A DNA stretch of 64,000 nt from CALEAR01 sp035301485 (GCA_035301485.1 DATGUF010000023.1:1-64000), one strand, 5' to 3'; positions 7,750-16,457 are shown, counted from the stretch's first letter. Translations and numbers: made by a program. The notes: generated from the letters alone by a model not told the origin.

Positions 7750-8529
7750 ATGTCACGCACTTATGTTATTACGGGTTCAGGCTCGGGCATTGGTAAAGCC
7801 ACTGCTAATATTCTACGTGAACGCGGCAACACCGTGGTGGGTGTGGATTTAAAAAATGCAGAAGTGATTGCTGATCTTTCCACCCCTGCAGGGCGCCAGC
7901 AAGCGGTTCAAGAAGTGTTAAGCCACACCCCAAACATTGATGCCATTATTGCTTGCGCTGGCATCTCTGCTCCCAAAGCCCTTACCGTGGCCATCAACTA
8001 TTTTGGCGTAACCGAGTTTGTGGAAGGGCTAGTACCCACCTTGGTTAAATCGGCAGCACCACGCATCGCCATCATTTCTTCAGCTGCCTCTTTGCAGCCT
8101 AACTCTGCAGAATTGGTGAATGCTTTACTTGAAAACGACGAACCTAAGGCACTAGCCATTGGCGAGCAATTAGCACAACAAGGGGCAAAAACCGGTTACT
8201 TAAACTACCCGTCTTCTAAACGCGCCATTTCGCGCTGGATCCGCCAAGTGGCCACCACCGAGCGTTATGCGGGGCAACACATTCCCATTAACGCAGTGGG
8301 GCCTGGCGTGGTGATTACAGAAATGACTAAAGAATTGCTAGCCTCTGAAGAAGCTAGAAAAGGCATGGACGAAGGCATGCCCATGCCATTGAATTACCAT
8401 GCACGCGATGTGGATGTGGCTAACCTGCTTATTTGGCTAACCTCTGTGGAAAACACCCATGTAACGGGCCAAACCATTTTCATTGATGGCGGCGCCGATG
8501 TGGTAATGCGTGGCGATGATATTTGGTAA
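7750..8529 (+). CDS. SDR oxidoreductase, 3-alpha-hydroxysteroid dehydrogenase/carbonyl reductase type
   Basis: 259 residues from ATG 7750; the frame is open 27 codons further up, but that part is not family-like. The Rossmann motif TGSGSGIG is at residues 8-15. A VIADLSTPAGRQQAV segment and the C-terminal FIDGGADVVMR closely resemble my memory of Comamonas HsdA. The NNAG position is ACAGIS. The catalytic serine is in ISSAAS, and YPSSK supplies the YxxxK pair. NAD(P)-dependent oxidation of a hydroxylated steroid or other bulky alcohol is the family activity; the real substrate is unknown. It faces the ceramidase-like gene across a spacer with a palindromic site, so the two may be regulated together (inference). 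Confidence 0.85.
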   Translation: MSRTYVITGSGSGIGKATANILRERGNTVVGVDLKNAEVIADLSTPAGRQQAVQEVLSHTPNIDAIIACAGISAPKALTVAINYFGVTEFVEGLVPTLVKSAAPRIAIISSAASLQPNSAELVNALLENDEPKALAIGEQLAQQGAKTGYLNYPSSKRAISRWIRQVATTERYAGQHIPINAVGPGVVITEMTKELLASEEARKGMDEGMPMPLNYHARDVDVANLLIWLTSVENTHVTGQTIFIDGGADVVMRGDDIW

Positions 8530-8538
8530 ACCGCTACC

Positions 8539-8572
8539 ACGTTGCATGAGCTTGTAAAGGCTTATGCAACGT
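8539..8572. terminator. Inverted repeat between SDR and tyrP, possible bidirectional terminator
   Basis: A 9-bp perfect stem ACGTTGCAT / ATGCAACGT, extendable inward across one mismatch, with a roughly 16-base loop, placed exactly between the two convergent stops. No strong U-run follows on either strand. Confidence 0.45.
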
Positions 8573-9783
8573 TAGCCCACATCGGGTAACGCCCCTATCA
8601 CCACCGCTAATTGTATGGCAACAATGCCCGCCCCAGCGCAAAGCACCAGCCCTAAAGCCACCGCACCCCCTTGCACCCGATAGCCACCGTTGGGGTGCAG
8701 CTGCCGCACTCGCCACACGAGCAAGGCGGGCAACAACAACGACAACACCGCCAAGGCCACCGCAGCAAACCCTAATGCAAATACGAAACCCTGCGGGAAA
8801 TAAAGTGCAAAGGCTAACGGTGGTAAAAACGTCACTAACCCAGTGCGTACTCGGCCTGCAAAGTGGCGCCCATGGCGAAATATTTGTGCTAAGAAATCAA
8901 ACAGCCCTAAAGACACGCCTAAGAACGAAGTGGCTAACGCTAGGCCAGCAAATATTCTTACCGCCATTTCCACATAGGCAGTAATTCCTTTTAATGCTGT
9001 GAGTAGCCCGTTTATGCCTCTCGCTTTCTCTAATACCGCCAAAAACACTTGGCTTTCTACCACACCTAAAGTGGCTAACTGCCAAAGTAAGTACACAAAC
9101 AATGGTATGGCACTGCCCCACACAAATACCCGCTTAAGCTTAGCCACGTCACCGTGCATATAACTCACAATGCTGGGGATGCTGCCATGGAAGCCAAATG
9201 AAGTGAAAATAATGGGAATAGCGGCTAACACCAATGCTTGCTGTAGGGGTTTTTCTAACAGAAATTCACCACGCACATGGGGCAACAGAAGGGCGAGCAT
9301 TAGCAGCAAAAAGAAGATTTGTGCCGCAAATAAAAAGCGATTTACTATGTCCACCGAATGTGTGCCTAGCGTTACCACCCCACCGCCAATAATAGCAAAT
9401 AGCACTATCCCTAAATATTCAGGTGCCTGAGCCCAACCGAGCTGCGCCAAAAACAAATTAACAATGTGCCCGCCTCCCACTAAATAGGCGGCAATAAGTG
9501 CGTAGAGCAAAAACGGCATCGCAAGGTTAGCGGCCCACTGCCCTGGGCGGCCAAGATAATAATAGGCCAAAGCACTCAGCCCTTTGTGCGGCGAGTGATA
9601 TTGATAGACTTCCACCATTAAGAGTGCTGTGTAGCTCATTAACGCCCACAAACCAAACAACAGCACCACCGTGGTGACGAACCCCACACCGGCGGTGGCA
9701 ATAGGCATGGCTAACATACCTGCACCCAGTGCTGTGCCCGCCACAATGCCCATGCTACCTAATTCACGATATTTCACGCCCAC
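8572..9783 (-). CDS. tyrP: Tyrosine-specific (HAAAP-family) permease
   Basis: 403 residues with about 11 hydrophobic segments. The opening RELGSMGIVAGTALGAGMLAMPIATAGVGF and the following GLWALMSYTALLMVEVYQ match TyrP of E. coli almost residue for residue in my memory, as does FLLYALIAAYLVGGG. The protein is an inner-membrane proton-coupled aromatic amino-acid importer. It lies 24 bases downstream of a Sel1-repeat gene on the same strand and begins a run of amino-acid transporters reaching to 13.9 kb. Substrate specificity within Tyr/Trp/Phe is inferred. Confidence 0.88.
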   Translation of the reverse strand: MGVKYRELGSMGIVAGTALGAGMLAMPIATAGVGFVTTVVLLFGLWALMSYTALLMVEVYQYHSPHKGLSALAYYYLGRPGQWAANLAMPFLLYALIAAYLVGGGHIVNLFLAQLGWAQAPEYLGIVLFAIIGGGVVTLGTHSVDIVNRFLFAAQIFFLLLMLALLLPHVRGEFLLEKPLQQALVLAAIPIIFTSFGFHGSIPSIVSYMHGDVAKLKRVFVWGSAIPLFVYLLWQLATLGVVESQVFLAVLEKARGINGLLTALKGITAYVEMAVRIFAGLALATSFLGVSLGLFDFLAQIFRHGRHFAGRVRTGLVTFLPPLAFALYFPQGFVFALGFAAVALAVLSLLLPALLVWRVRQLHPNGGYRVQGGAVALGLVLCAGAGIVAIQLAVVIGALPDVG

Positions 9784-9807
9784 CTCGGCTAGATAATTGC
9801 GCCAACA

Positions 9808-10197
9808 CTACTCGTGAGCGTCGGTGTTGTGTAATTTAGCCAGCTGTATCTCCGCCATGGGATGCTCTAATTCTTCTGCGCGCTCAAACCAAGGCACCGC
9901 CTCCGCAGAACCCTCTTTCATATAATGCATCCCCACTTGGTAGGCTGCTTTAGCATCACCTTGTTCGGCGGCTAAGCGCAAGAAACGCAAACCTTCGAAC
10001 TTCGCACCGGGCTCTTGCCCTTTGTAATACAACAAATGTCCATAAAACGCCTGCGCTTCGCGATGGCCTGTGGCTGCCATGCGTGCGTATTGGGTTTGCA
10101 TCCACCCCCAAACACGTGCATTTTGCTGCGCCCAGCGCTGCCCAAATAAACGCCGCGCTAACCAATAACCAAGCCTAGCTCTTAAAATTGACCACAT
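9808..10197 (-). CDS. Sel1-like repeat protein
   Basis: 129 residues from the ATG at 10197, preceded by GGGAGGTAACT; an earlier in-frame ATG lacks such a site. Residues about 45-125 hold two to three Sel1/TPR-like helical repeats (HREAQAFYGHLLYYKG..., LRFLRLAAEQGDAKAAYQVGMHYMKEG..., AVPWFERAEELEHPMAEIQLAKL). Such repeats form solenoids for protein contacts. There is no signal peptide, although the N-terminus is basic and aromatic (MWSILRARLGYWLARRLFG) and could lie on the membrane. It is the likely first gene of a two-gene unit with tyrP. The function is unknown. Confidence 0.75.
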   Translation of the reverse strand: MWSILRARLGYWLARRLFGQRWAQQNARVWGWMQTQYARMAATGHREAQAFYGHLLYYKGQEPGAKFEGLRFLRLAAEQGDAKAAYQVGMHYMKEGSAEAVPWFERAEELEHPMAEIQLAKLHNTDAHE

Positions 10198-10423
10198 AGT
10201 TACCTCCCAAGAGGTGTAATGAAATGACCGCATGATAAAGATTGCAGCAAGGGGTTGCACCTTTGCTGCGAACGGTTTGAGTTAGCCCATCCATGCCTAC
10301 TTGCTTAATCACTCAGCACACAAGAAAGAAAGCGGCACTTGCGCTAATATAGCTTTCTTTTTAGCCGCACTGCGCGTTTCCTCGGAACGTCTGCATCCTC
10401 TTCTATTAAAAGAGTGCTTTACC

Positions 10424-10780
10424 TTGAAATTTTTAAGCTTTGCGCTTGTGTTGGTAATTGCGCTAGCCGGCCTTCTTAGCCCGCAGACACCGCCACCACT
10501 CTTTCCTTACATTGGCTTTGTGCTGCATTGCTGCGGGTTCATCCTCATCGCCTTAACCGCACGCATGGCTTTTCCACAGGTACGAACTTTATGGTTCTGG
10601 AGTATTTTATTCGCCAGCGCCTTTTTAGCTGAATTCATTCAGCTGTTACAACCCCTGCGTGGCTTTAGTTGGCACGATATTCACGCCAACTTACTTGGCG
10701 TGCTGCTCGCTGCTATCATGCGGCAATTATTTTTCTCTTTACAGCGACTTTGGCGTCGTCGTTCATCAACGCAGCGCTAA
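10424..10780 (+). CDS. VanZ-like membrane protein
   Basis: About 118 residues from a TTG at 10424. The frame is open back to a TTG at 10301, but the extra 41 residues look unconstrained. Four hydrophobic segments are visible: LSFALVLVIALAGLL, YIGFVLHCCGFILIALTARMAF, LWFWSILFASAFLAEFIQLL and HANLLGVLLAAIM. The pattern EFIQLLQPLRGFSWHDIHANLLGVLL is the conserved VanZ core (E..Q...P.R.....D...N..G). VanZ-like proteins are small integral membrane proteins, some linked to glycopeptide tolerance; no such role can be claimed here. A terminator follows 7 bases after the stop. The start is uncertain. Confidence 0.7.
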   Translation: MKFLSFALVLVIALAGLLSPQTPPPLFPYIGFVLHCCGFILIALTARMAFPQVRTLWFWSILFASAFLAEFIQLLQPLRGFSWHDIHANLLGVLLAAIMRQLFFSLQRLWRRRSSTQR

Positions 10781-10786
10781 ACACAC

Positions 10787-10812
10787 ACCCTCGGTAGAGG
10801 GTTTTTCTTTTA
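10787..10812 (+). terminator. Intrinsic terminator after the vanZ-like gene
   Basis: 6-bp stem ACCCTC / GAGGGT with GGTA loop followed by TTTTCTTTT. It ends 17 bases before the next ATG, so the LysE-type gene may rely on read-through or a promoter inside the vanZ-like gene. Confidence 0.75.
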
Positions 10813-10828
10813 AAGCCACGGGGTAAAT

Positions 10829-11452
10829 ATGGTCACATGGGCGTTAATTAGTTATGTGGTGGTGCTCTCTATTACGCCAGGGCCAAACAACTTATTGCTT
10901 GCAGCCTCTGGGGTGAACTATGGTTTGCGCCGCTCTTTGCCCATGGGCATAGGTATCATCGTTGGTGGCGGCATTCAATGCTTTGTAACACTGTTACTAT
11001 TCAGCCAACTATTTACTTACCTGCAGTTTGTGCGCCTGCCCATCGCTGTGGTGGGGTGCATTTATTTGCTCTGGCTAGCGTGGCGTTTATACAGCGCTAG
11101 CGCGCCAAATTCGAACACAAGCAGCGGTAAGCCCATGACGTTTATGCAGGCAGCGCTCTTTCAATGGGTAAACCCTAAAGCTTGGATCATGATGATTAAT
11201 ATGGCGGCGCTATTTATGCCACAGGAGGGGTCTCTTCTCTTCGGCAGCCTCATTATTGGCCTTACCAACAGCATTTCTAGCTACCCTAGTGTGCTGGTGT
11301 GGTCTGTACTAGGCGACCGCCTGCGGCTCGCTCTACAAAACCCGCAATACTTACACTACTTTAACGTAGTGATGTCGAGCTCCTTGGCGCTCACCGCACT
11401 GTGGTTATTGTGGGATGAGGCGCGCATTGTTTGGTACTCTTTTGCTGCCTAA
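10829..11452 (+). CDS. LysE/RhtB-family amino-acid exporter
   Basis: 207 residues with five to six membrane segments. The N-terminal SITPGPNNLLLAASGVNYGLRRSLPMGIGI is the diagnostic LysE/RhtB signature (TPGP[ND]...G...G...). A second family segment is LFQWVNPKAWIMMI. These proteins export amino acids such as threonine, homoserine, cysteine or lysine by proton antiport at the inner membrane; the substrate is not readable. The stop overlaps the convergent transporter gene by 4 bases. It is part of a local group of amino-acid transport genes. Confidence 0.9.
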   Translation: MVTWALISYVVVLSITPGPNNLLLAASGVNYGLRRSLPMGIGIIVGGGIQCFVTLLLFSQLFTYLQFVRLPIAVVGCIYLLWLAWRLYSASAPNSNTSSGKPMTFMQAALFQWVNPKAWIMMINMAALFMPQEGSLLFGSLIIGLTNSISSYPSVLVWSVLGDRLRLALQNPQYLHYFNVVMSSSLALTALWLLWDEARIVWYSFAA

Positions 11453-12774
11453 AGCACCATGGCGGCGGCCCAACCAAACACAAACAAAGGAATATTGTAG
11501 TGCAAAAAGGTGGGCACCACTGTGTCCCAAATATGGTTATGCTGGCCATCCATGTTTAAACCCATAGTGGGCCCTAGGGTGGAATCTGAGGCGGGCGAGC
11601 CAGCATCGCCCAACGCGCCTGCGGTGCCTACCAAGCACACTGTCGCCAAAGGGCTAAACCCTAGCTGCAACGCTAAGGGTACAAAAATGGCCGCAATAAT
11701 GGGTACGGTGGAAAACGAAGAGCCAATGCCAAGGGTTACTAACAACCCCACAATTAGCATCATAAAAGCACCGAGTGCTTTGTTAGCGCCAATAATAGTA
11801 GTGGCGGAATCAACCAGGGCTTGAATCTCACCAGTTTCACGCATCACTTCGGCAAAGCCAGAGGCCGCGATCATAATAAAACCAATCATCGCCATCATTT
11901 TCATGCCTTCAGTGAATACGTCATCGGTTTCTTGCCATTTCACCACGCCAGATAATGAAAACACTAGAAAACCTAATAAGGCTCCCAAAATCATGGAGCC
12001 TAGCCACAACTGAATGCCAAAGGCCACCAACACTGCCACTGCGGCTGCGGCTGCGCACAAACTTTTAGGGTTATAGGTAGCTGTATTTTCAACCGCCCCT
12101 ATTTTATCGGTGCAGAGGTAATGGCGCGGGCGGCGATAACTCACTAAAACAGCCACCAACAACCCACACAACATGCCCAAAGCGGGTATCGCCATGGCCT
12201 GCATCACACTCACGCTAGCCACATCGGCGCCGCTCATCGCCACATTCGCTAGCAAAATTTCTTTTAGGTAAATACCCCCAAAACCCACGGGCAAAAACAT
12301 ATAGGGAGTAATGAGGCCAAATGTGAGCACACAAGCCACTAAACGGCGATCAAGTTGTAGGGTGCTCATTACATATAGCAACGGTGGCACTAATAGGGGC
12401 ACGAAAGCAATATGAATGGGTAAAAGGTTTTGCGAAGAGATAGCCGCTGCAAGTAAGAGCAATATAATGACCCATTTTACGGCTTTAGCTTCAGTTGGAT
12501 CTTTTCTGCCTATCAGCGCCAATACTTTGTTGGCTAGAGCATTAGCCACCCCAGATTTACCGATAGCCACCGCAAAGGCTCCTAGCAATGCATAAGAAAG
12601 CGCCACGGTGGCGCCGCCGCCCAGGCCCTTGTTAAAGGCTTCGAGTGTGGCTTCAACCCCTAACTCTGCTACTAAGCCGCCGCTGATAGCACCTACTATC
12701 AACGCCACCACCACGTGCACACGGCACAAGCTCAGCACTAACATTATGGCCACAGCCAACACTACTGCATTCAC
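11449..12774 (-). CDS. Na+/H+ antiporter-family (NhaC superfamily, YuiF/HI1107 type) transporter
   Basis: 441 residues if translation starts at GTG 12774 (MNAVVLAVAIMLVLSL), which matches the usual MNA[VI] opening of this family and has a GGGGA box 5 bases upstream. A TTG four codons earlier is the alternative. About 11-12 membrane segments are visible. Conserved marks include GLGGGATVALSYALLGAFAVAI, SSQNLLPIHIAFVPLLVPPLL, GSSFSTVPIIAAIFVPLALQLGFSP, DAGSPASDSTLGPT and the C-terminal GQHNHIWDTVVPTFLHYN. Members are annotated as Na+/H+ antiporters or suspected histidine/amino-acid transporters. Function is inferred at superfamily level only. Confidence 0.85.
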   Translation of the reverse strand: MNAVVLAVAIMLVLSLCRVHVVVALIVGAISGGLVAELGVEATLEAFNKGLGGGATVALSYALLGAFAVAIGKSGVANALANKVLALIGRKDPTEAKAVKWVIILLLLAAAISSQNLLPIHIAFVPLLVPPLLYVMSTLQLDRRLVACVLTFGLITPYMFLPVGFGGIYLKEILLANVAMSGADVASVSVMQAMAIPALGMLCGLLVAVLVSYRRPRHYLCTDKIGAVENTATYNPKSLCAAAAAVAVLVAFGIQLWLGSMILGALLGFLVFSLSGVVKWQETDDVFTEGMKMMAMIGFIMIAASGFAEVMRETGEIQALVDSATTIIGANKALGAFMMLIVGLLVTLGIGSSFSTVPIIAAIFVPLALQLGFSPLATVCLVGTAGALGDAGSPASDSTLGPTMGLNMDGQHNHIWDTVVPTFLHYNIPLFVFGWAAAMVL

Positions 12775-12968
12775 AGCTTTCCCCAATTCTTTTAAAATAA
12801 AGGCGAACTTTGCGGCATGGATGCGCCCATGTCAAAATCTTGCCCTTTACAACCGCAGTGGGCGCTTACTTAGCCTTCACCTACTTACATTTATTCACGT
12901 AACCCCTCACAATGCAGCCGCACTTTATTCTGCATGCTGTACTCATCCTTCAACCCCATAGGTGCTTC

Positions 12969-13889
12969 GTGTTGTTAGCTCTCAGTAACTTATTGGCAGC
13001 GCTCTTTCCTATCTTTCTTACTTTTGCTCTTGGGTTTTTACTAGGCAAAAAAATGAATGCTGCACAGGTGCGCTTCGCTAGTTACGGCATCACCCCTGTT
13101 ATGTGGGGCATTTTGTGGGTGATTGGGGTGAAGTCGGGCGAGGTACTGAGCCACTTCGCACAAGGAGTAGCGGTACTCAAAACAGCCGCAGTGTATGCAG
13201 GAAGCACAAGTGCTGCAGTGTTTTTTTCTCTGTGGGCATTGAACAAACCACAACAACCAAGCGCCACTACATCTGTTTGGGCTGCTTTATGGCCACCGCT
13301 TAAAGAGTGTTTAATTGCTTTTGGTTTAGTGGCCCTAGGCGTATTTTGCCATCGCTTTGGTTGGCAGCACACCGGCTTCGGCGCCATGTTATTGGATGTG
13401 AGTTACTGGCTTTATGCGCTCTTAATTTTAATTGGCATGGAACTGGCCAAAGTGCACATTAACCGTTCATGGTTATCGCCACGCGTGTTACTCATCCCGC
13501 TCACTGTCATCACAGCTTCCCTATTAGCCGGCATGGCCATTAGTGTTGTCACCGGTGAGCGCCTCGCTACTTCCTTGGCGCTCAGCAGTGGTTTTGGTTG
13601 GTTTAGCTTATCGGGTGCTTTAGCTGGCGAGCACCTAGGCGATGCTTACGCTGGTATTGCTTTGCTTACCGATTTATTTAGAGAACTACTCGGCATTGCC
13701 ACGGTCTTCTTACTAGGTAATCGCTTTGCAGTAAGTAGTATTGGGGTATGTGGCGCCACAGCAGCTAGCACCACGTTGCCTTTCGTGCGCAGGGCTTATG
13801 CTTATGAGTATGTGCCTATCGCACTCGTGAGTGGCCTTGTACTCACCATTACAGCGCCCTTTTTTATGCTCATTTTCATGAGCATTTAA
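12969..13889 (+). CDS. lysO: Lysine exporter LysO (YbjE) family protein
   Basis: 306 residues from a GTG at 12969 with AGGTG just upstream. The frame is open to an ATG at 12912, but LysO proteins begin directly with the first membrane segment, as this start gives. About eight membrane helices are visible. The family core is LALSSGFGWFSLSGALAGEHLGDAYAGIALLTDLFRELLGIATVFLLG, with the acidic and polar residues typical of DUF340/LysO. E. coli LysO exports lysine and thialysine. It lies next to, and divergent from, the YuiF-type transporter. The start choice is moderate; the family call is firm. Confidence 0.85.
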   Translation: MLLALSNLLAALFPIFLTFALGFLLGKKMNAAQVRFASYGITPVMWGILWVIGVKSGEVLSHFAQGVAVLKTAAVYAGSTSAAVFFSLWALNKPQQPSATTSVWAALWPPLKECLIAFGLVALGVFCHRFGWQHTGFGAMLLDVSYWLYALLILIGMELAKVHINRSWLSPRVLLIPLTVITASLLAGMAISVVTGERLATSLALSSGFGWFSLSGALAGEHLGDAYAGIALLTDLFRELLGIATVFLLGNRFAVSSIGVCGATAASTTLPFVRRAYAYEYVPIALVSGLVLTITAPFFMLIFMSI

Positions 13890-13941
13890 CTCGTGCGGCA
13901 AACCGTTACAATATCCCCCCCCTTAAGCATTGGAGTGAACG

Positions 13942-14553
13942 TTGACGTATTTACTGACTGCACCCGTGCAGTTTGAAGAAACCATCAAAAAAAGCCGCTT
14001 TCTCACTCAAGTAGTGCCTCTTAACAACAGTGCCGAGGCGAACGAGTACATCGCTGCTTTATCCACCCCAAACGCTAGCCATAACTGTTGGGCCTGGAAA
14101 GTAGGCGAGGAATATCGCTTTAACGATGATGGTGAGCCAGGCGGCACCGCGGGGCGGCCCATGCTTGCCGCCATTGAGCATCATCAATTTGATCAGGTAT
14201 TAGCCGTGTGTACACGCTGGTACGGAGGCATACAGCTCGGCACAGGTGGGCTAGCACGGGCTTATGGAAATGGGGTTAACCAGTGCTTGCAAGATGCGCC
14301 TAAAAAGCGCTACGTCGAAAAAGCGCGGCTACAAGGGCACTGCCCTTATAGTGAAATCGCCACACTTCAAGCCCGCTTAGCCGACTTAAAGGCCAGCATC
14401 GACAGAGAAACGTTTGGCGCAGAAGGCGCAACGTTTGTTGTTTCTGTATCAGTGGAAAACATTGAAGCGTGCCAACGCCTGTTGCAGGAGCTCACCAGTG
14501 GCGCCGAGCAATTTATGTTGTTGGATGAAACAGAGGGTAGCACTAATGCCTAA
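13942..14553 (+). CDS. yigZ: YigZ/IMPACT-family protein
   Basis: 203 residues starting at TTG 13942, with GGAGTG 4 bases upstream. The N-terminal IMPACT domain shows KKSRFLTQVVPL, NASHNCWAWKVG, FNDDGEPGGTAGRPMLAAIE and the signature RWYGGIQLGTGGLARAYG. The shorter C-terminal ferredoxin-like half is DUF1949-like. Length fits E. coli YigZ (about 205). The role is unclear; the eukaryotic relative regulates the GCN2 kinase. Two inverted-repeat features and a long non-coding stretch follow before mepM. Confidence 0.93.
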   Translation: MTYLLTAPVQFEETIKKSRFLTQVVPLNNSAEANEYIAALSTPNASHNCWAWKVGEEYRFNDDGEPGGTAGRPMLAAIEHHQFDQVLAVCTRWYGGIQLGTGGLARAYGNGVNQCLQDAPKKRYVEKARLQGHCPYSEIATLQARLADLKASIDRETFGAEGATFVVSVSVENIEACQRLLQELTSGAEQFMLLDETEGSTNA

Positions 14554-14924
14554 AAAACACACAACAGTGTCAATATTGCCATGTAACAAGATTGCAACAC
14601 TGTAAAAATACAAATATTGTAAAAAAATTGTGGCTTAATTTAGTTGTGCACCTTTTAAACTTGTGTTTTATTGTTGCAACCTTGTATTAGGCCTATATAA
14701 TTCACCTTTGGGTTACTAATAAAATTAGTGGCTTAGATACACTCCCTTAAGCGCTTAGTTAGCTTTTACCTGCAACTGGCCTTTTGGTTCCGCCACAAGC
14801 TGAACCACCAAGGGAAACAGCAAAAGCCCAATAAAGAACCTTTTTTTACTTCAGAGTTGCTTGCGCGCGTTTTTTCTTTATCACCAAAGTAGCGGCCGAA
14901 CTCTAACAACAGGACACATTTGCT
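14554..14924. other. 371-bp non-coding stretch: repeat, promoter and structured leader
   Basis: AT-rich, with no plausible gene. It holds an inverted repeat at 14564-14603 (ACAGTGT-CAAT with ATTG-CA-ACACTGT) just after yigZ, a good sigma-70 promoter at 14674-14701, and a hairpin at 14780-14813 (CCTT..GGTTC / GAACC..AAGG) inside the predicted transcript of mepM. If the promoter is right, mepM has a leader of about 215 bases. Confidence 0.5.
14674..14701 (+). promoter_or_regulatory. Sigma-70 promoter of mepM
   Basis: -35 TTGCAA at 14674-14679, 16-base spacer, -10 TATAAT at 14696-14701. The match is strong. The distance to the mepM ATG implies a long 5' leader. Confidence 0.6.
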
Positions 14925-16304
14925 ATGTCTGATTCACTCGCACAACATAAGTGGCAAAGCTTTCCTCAAACACACAAATGGATTTTACTCACCTGCTTAC
15001 TAGCCCTCATAGCTATCGCTACTTACTACAATTTTGAAGAAAGAAAGCACTCACCTGAGCACATCGCTCAAACCGATGACTCCACGCTCAACGATACTAT
15101 CCTGCTAACAGAAAGCCTTCCCCTCTTATCAGAAGCCCTATTAAGCGAAGAAGAAGTTGACGCCGAAATGGCCACTGATACCGCTGACGAGCTTGATTTT
15201 GCTACCAATTTAAAGCCTTTATCACTTGAATACACCGTCGCCGCTGGCGATTCGCTTAGCACTATTTTCCAACACTTCCGCTTAGGCAACCACACACTCA
15301 GAGCCATCCTAGAGGCAGACGAAGAAATCCTGGCACTAGATAGCTTAAAAGAAGGCACGAAACTTGCTCTAACTTTAGATAACAGCAATTTTGGGCAAAC
15401 CCTCACCAGCATGGAAGTGTTCAAAAACCCCGCTTACAGCATTGTTTACCGACGCGTTGACGACGAACACTTTGCCTTCCAAGAAAAAAGAGCAGAAACC
15501 TACTGGGAAGAACACGTTTACACTGGCCAAATTAACGGCAGCTTTTTTGTGAGTGCGGCTAAAACAGGCCTTAACCCCAAAGAAATTCAAAGCGCCATTG
15601 ATATCCTGAAAGATAAAATTAATTTTGCCCGTCAAATTCAAGCGGGAGATCGCTTCGAAATTGTTGTGCTACGTGAAGTAACAGATGTGGAAGAAACCGG
15701 TAACGTACGCATTGAAGGCGTTCGCATTCACAATCGAGGCAAAGTGGTGGGCGCTTTCTTGCATGATGATGGCCAATACTACAATAAAAATGGCCAAAGC
15801 CTTACCTCGCGCGCCTTTAGGCGCTTCCCCACCAACCGTGAATACCGTGTTAGCTCGCACTTTAATCCCAACAGACGCCACCCTATTACAGGCCGCGTTA
15901 GCCCGCATAACGGTACTGATTTCGCCGCTCCTATCGGCACCCCTGTTATTGCCACCGCTGACGGCGTGGTTAGCCGTGTGCGCAACCACCCCTATGCGGG
16001 TATTTATGTAGAAATTGAGCATGCTGGTGGGGCGTTTAAAACCCGTTACTTGCACCTCAGCAGAGCGCAAGTTAACAAGGGCCAAAGAGTTAAAAGCGGC
16101 CAGCAAATCGCTTTATCTGGCAACACCGGCCGCAGCACGGGCCCCCACATTCACTATGAAGTACATGTGAACAACAGGCCTGTGAACGCATTGGGTAACA
16201 ACGTACCCCTAGTAACATCTATTGATAAGAAGTCTTTATCTAAATTCACAAGCAAAGTGGCTGCTTTAGAAAGCAAAATGGCTCAGCATGCAGAAAGCCT
16301 CTAA
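14925..16304 (+). CDS. mepM: M23 murein DD-endopeptidase, MepM type
   Basis: 459 residues. One signal-anchor helix lies at about 19-36 (WILLTCLLALIAIATYY), so the bulk is periplasmic. An OapA/LysM-like domain follows (YTVAAGDSLSTIFQHFRLG, about 103-121), then a central domain, then the LytM/M23 domain at about 305-425. Zinc and catalytic residues are visible as PHNGTDF (HxxxD), YLHLS and GPHIHYEVH (HxH). Such enzymes cut D-Ala-mDap cross-links so that new murein can be inserted. Length fits E. coli MepM (440). The long predicted leader could allow post-transcriptional control. A strong terminator follows. Confidence 0.93.
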   Translation: MSDSLAQHKWQSFPQTHKWILLTCLLALIAIATYYNFEERKHSPEHIAQTDDSTLNDTILLTESLPLLSEALLSEEEVDAEMATDTADELDFATNLKPLSLEYTVAAGDSLSTIFQHFRLGNHTLRAILEADEEILALDSLKEGTKLALTLDNSNFGQTLTSMEVFKNPAYSIVYRRVDDEHFAFQEKRAETYWEEHVYTGQINGSFFVSAAKTGLNPKEIQSAIDILKDKINFARQIQAGDRFEIVVLREVTDVEETGNVRIEGVRIHNRGKVVGAFLHDDGQYYNKNGQSLTSRAFRRFPTNREYRVSSHFNPNRRHPITGRVSPHNGTDFAAPIGTPVIATADGVVSRVRNHPYAGIYVEIEHAGGAFKTRYLHLSRAQVNKGQRVKSGQQIALSGNTGRSTGPHIHYEVHVNNRPVNALGNNVPLVTSIDKKSLSKFTSKVAALESKMAQHAESL

Positions 16305-16321
16305 CGTGCTATAGGTATATC

Positions 16322-16349
16322 AAGCGCGCTATTCAGCGCGCTTTTTTTT
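16322..16349 (+). terminator. Intrinsic terminator of mepM
   Basis: Perfect 9-bp GC-rich stem AAGCGCGCT / AGCGCGCTT with ATTC loop, followed by eight T residues. Confidence 0.93.
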
Positions 16350-16391
16350 GCGTTTAAGGTTCCACCTTGATAGTTCCACTTTTTTTAAAAT

Positions 16392-16418
16392 TTTGTAAAC
16401 TGTGCAAACAGTTACAAA
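16392..16418. promoter_or_regulatory. Dyad TTTGTAA-N13-TTACAAA upstream of mltF
   Basis: A perfect 7-bp inverted repeat with 13-base spacer, about 40 bp before the mltF ATG in an AT-rich region. It could be an operator or simply AT-rich promoter DNA; no cognate regulator is adjacent. Confidence 0.3.
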
Positions 16419-16457
16419 TTATTATTCCTTTTAATATTGGCAATACAGGAGCATGGC

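Noticed and set aside
10244..10269. Hairpin GCAGCAAGG / CCTTTGCTGC upstream of the Sel1-repeat gene
   Set aside because: Has a bulge and no U-run on either strand, and lies in promoter territory; no function can be argued.
10301..10423. 41-codon N-terminal extension of the VanZ-like gene from a TTG
   Set aside because: The added residues lack membrane or family character; the TTG at 10424 directly before the first helix is more plausible, though not proven.
12823..12865. Inverted repeat GCGCCCA / TGGGCGC with 29-base spacing in the spacer before lysO
   Set aside because: Short arms and long loop; could easily arise by chance.
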